This document shows positions 12,852 to 13,467 of a stretch of DNA of 13,467 nt, in pieces. How positions within the stretch are numbered: the first letter of the stretch is position 1; each line of letters starts with the position of its first letter. The translations under genes and the position numbers were made by a program. The notes beneath the pieces were generated by a model. That model did no database searches. It was given only the letters and a program-made list of their open reading frames with translations, and was not told where the DNA came from. Source of the DNA: an uncultured Oscillibacter sp. (lineage in GTDB: Bacteria; Bacillota; Clostridia; Oscillospirales; Oscillospiraceae); contig CAJTZL010000064.1 of the NCBI GenBank assembly GCA_910583695.1, positions 1 to 13,467 on the forward strand, given 5' to 3'.

Positions 12852-13355
12852 GTGTACGACGAGCTGACGGCAGTGGATATCAAAAAAATGAAGGAGGAGC
12901 TGGACCACAGGGTTCGGGTCCTGCGGCCCCAGCTGATTGAGGAGGTCCAGACCGCCCGGGCTTTCGGGGACCTGAGCGAGAACTTTGAATACAAGTGCGC
13001 CAAGCAGGCGAAGAACCGGAACGACAGCCGCATCCGGTATCTGGAGCGGATGATCCGCACGGCGAAGGTGATTGAGGTCCGGGGCGCGGAGGACGCGGTG
13101 GGGCTGTTCGACCGGGTGACGATTTACAATGAGATGGCAAAGAAGGAGATGGAGGTCCGGATTGTCACCACCCTGCGGCAGGACGCCCTGAAGGGCCTGG
13201 TCAGCAAGGAGTCCCCGGTGGGGAAGGCGATTCTCGGCCGCCGGGTCGGAGACCGGGTGGAGGTTGCCGTCGGTCCGGCGGTGAAGTACTTTGTGGAAAT
13301 CAGGAAAATCGAAAAAGGGGAGGATGATGAGAGCTTGAATATTAGCTCCTATTGA
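12852..13355 (+). CDS. greA: Transcription elongation factor, GreA/GreB family
   Basis: A 167-residue factor that inserts its coiled coil into the RNA polymerase secondary channel and stimulates cleavage of backtracked transcripts. The GTG start follows AAGGAGGG at 12836-12843 range. The N-terminal coiled coil (about 8-75) has the tip motif FGDLSENFEY with the Mg-binding acidic pair D40 and E43. The C-terminal FKBP-like domain (about 82-155) has DRVTIYN, SPVGKAILGRRVGDRVEV (121-138) and a final beta strand. A short acidic tail (GEDDESLNISSY) ends it. The sequence is fairly divergent (Phe in place of the common Ala in SENAEY, and an unusual middle region), so it may be a paralogue beside a standard GreA elsewhere. 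A family C repeat starts five bases after the stop. Confidence 0.93.
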   Translation: MYDELTAVDIKKMKEELDHRVRVLRPQLIEEVQTARAFGDLSENFEYKCAKQAKNRNDSRIRYLERMIRTAKVIEVRGAEDAVGLFDRVTIYNEMAKKEMEVRIVTTLRQDALKGLVSKESPVGKAILGRRVGDRVEVAVGPAVKYFVEIRKIEKGEDDESLNISSY

Positions 13356-13360
13356 GTCGT

Positions 13361-13467
13361 GACAGCCAGGATGCTGGCTGGTCCAATGCACCCCCCATTC
13401 TCTCTTTTGCGAAAAGAGAGAATGCGCCGTGCACGGTGGAAGAGAGAAAACGGGGGCGCGGAAGGGG
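13361..13467 (+). repeat. Structured dispersed repeat, family C, copy 3 (3' of greA; runs off the window)
   Basis: On the plus strand: CAGCCAG-GATG-CTGGCTG (13363-13380), ATGCACCCCCCATT (13386-13399), a perfect 13-bp hairpin (13396-13424, loop GCG), the palindrome CCGTGCACGG (13427-13436), then a GAGAGAAAACGGGGGCGCGG tail. The same modules in the same order occur on the minus strand at 297-433. There is no ORF. The element is cut by the window edge. Confidence 0.75.

Noticed and set aside
1..13467. CRISPR arrays, tRNA or rRNA genes, transposase genes, prophage genes
   Set aside because: No regularly spaced repeats with unique spacers, no cloverleaf-like sequence and no recognisable mobile-element proteins were seen.

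Overview
The window is GC-rich, low in mobile genes and built from single genes and short operons. Gene content (TypA, GreA, a WalR-like regulator, a VanY-type peptidase, lipoproteins with lipoboxes, an SLH-domain protein, and strong purine-rich ribosome binding sites with GTG starts) points to a high-GC Clostridia chromosome. An anaerobic Oscillospiraceae-like gut Firmicute is my best guess. This is inference from style and families; no marker gene fixes the genus.

Layout. 1-470 holds no gene. It contains a ~296-nt imperfect inverted repeat followed by a copy of a structured dispersed repeat ('family C'). 475-1788 (minus) is a two-gene unit: a Nudix ADP-ribose pyrophosphatase, then an OmpR/PhoB-type response regulator. 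1998-3004 (plus) is a secreted D,D-carboxypeptidase preceded by a tiny Trp-rich ORF that overlaps it as ATGA, closed by a strong terminator. 3208-5031 (plus) is typA with a near-consensus promoter, ending in a second family C copy. 5243-6130 (plus) is a radical SAM enzyme of unknown substrate. 6174-7367 (minus) is a lipoprotein subtilisin-like protease. 7368-7762 is a gene-free region holding a 161-nt palindrome, 11-nt-spaced direct repeats and a promoter. 7763-10045 (plus) holds an SLH/Big2 surface protein and a lipoprotein serpin. 10165-12724 (minus) is the yqeC-yqeB-selD selenium cofactor operon. 12852-13355 (plus) is a greA-family gene divergent from yqeC. 13361-13467 is a third family C copy, inverted relative to the left one.

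How the genes work together. yqeC, yqeB and selD form a recognised set: SelD makes selenophosphate, and YqeB/YqeC are the accessory proteins of selenium-dependent molybdenum hydroxylases. The 6174-10045 block encodes only extracytoplasmic proteins (protease, SLH protein, protease inhibitor) and is bracketed by two near-identical terminator hairpins, suggesting a cell-surface proteolysis/anti-proteolysis module. The direct repeats between its divergent arms resemble sites for OmpR/WalR-type regulators, and such a regulator is encoded at the left end; that link is speculative.

The least explained material is non-coding: three family C elements placed right after stop codons, with a compensatory base-pair change in one stem, and two long unrelated palindromes.
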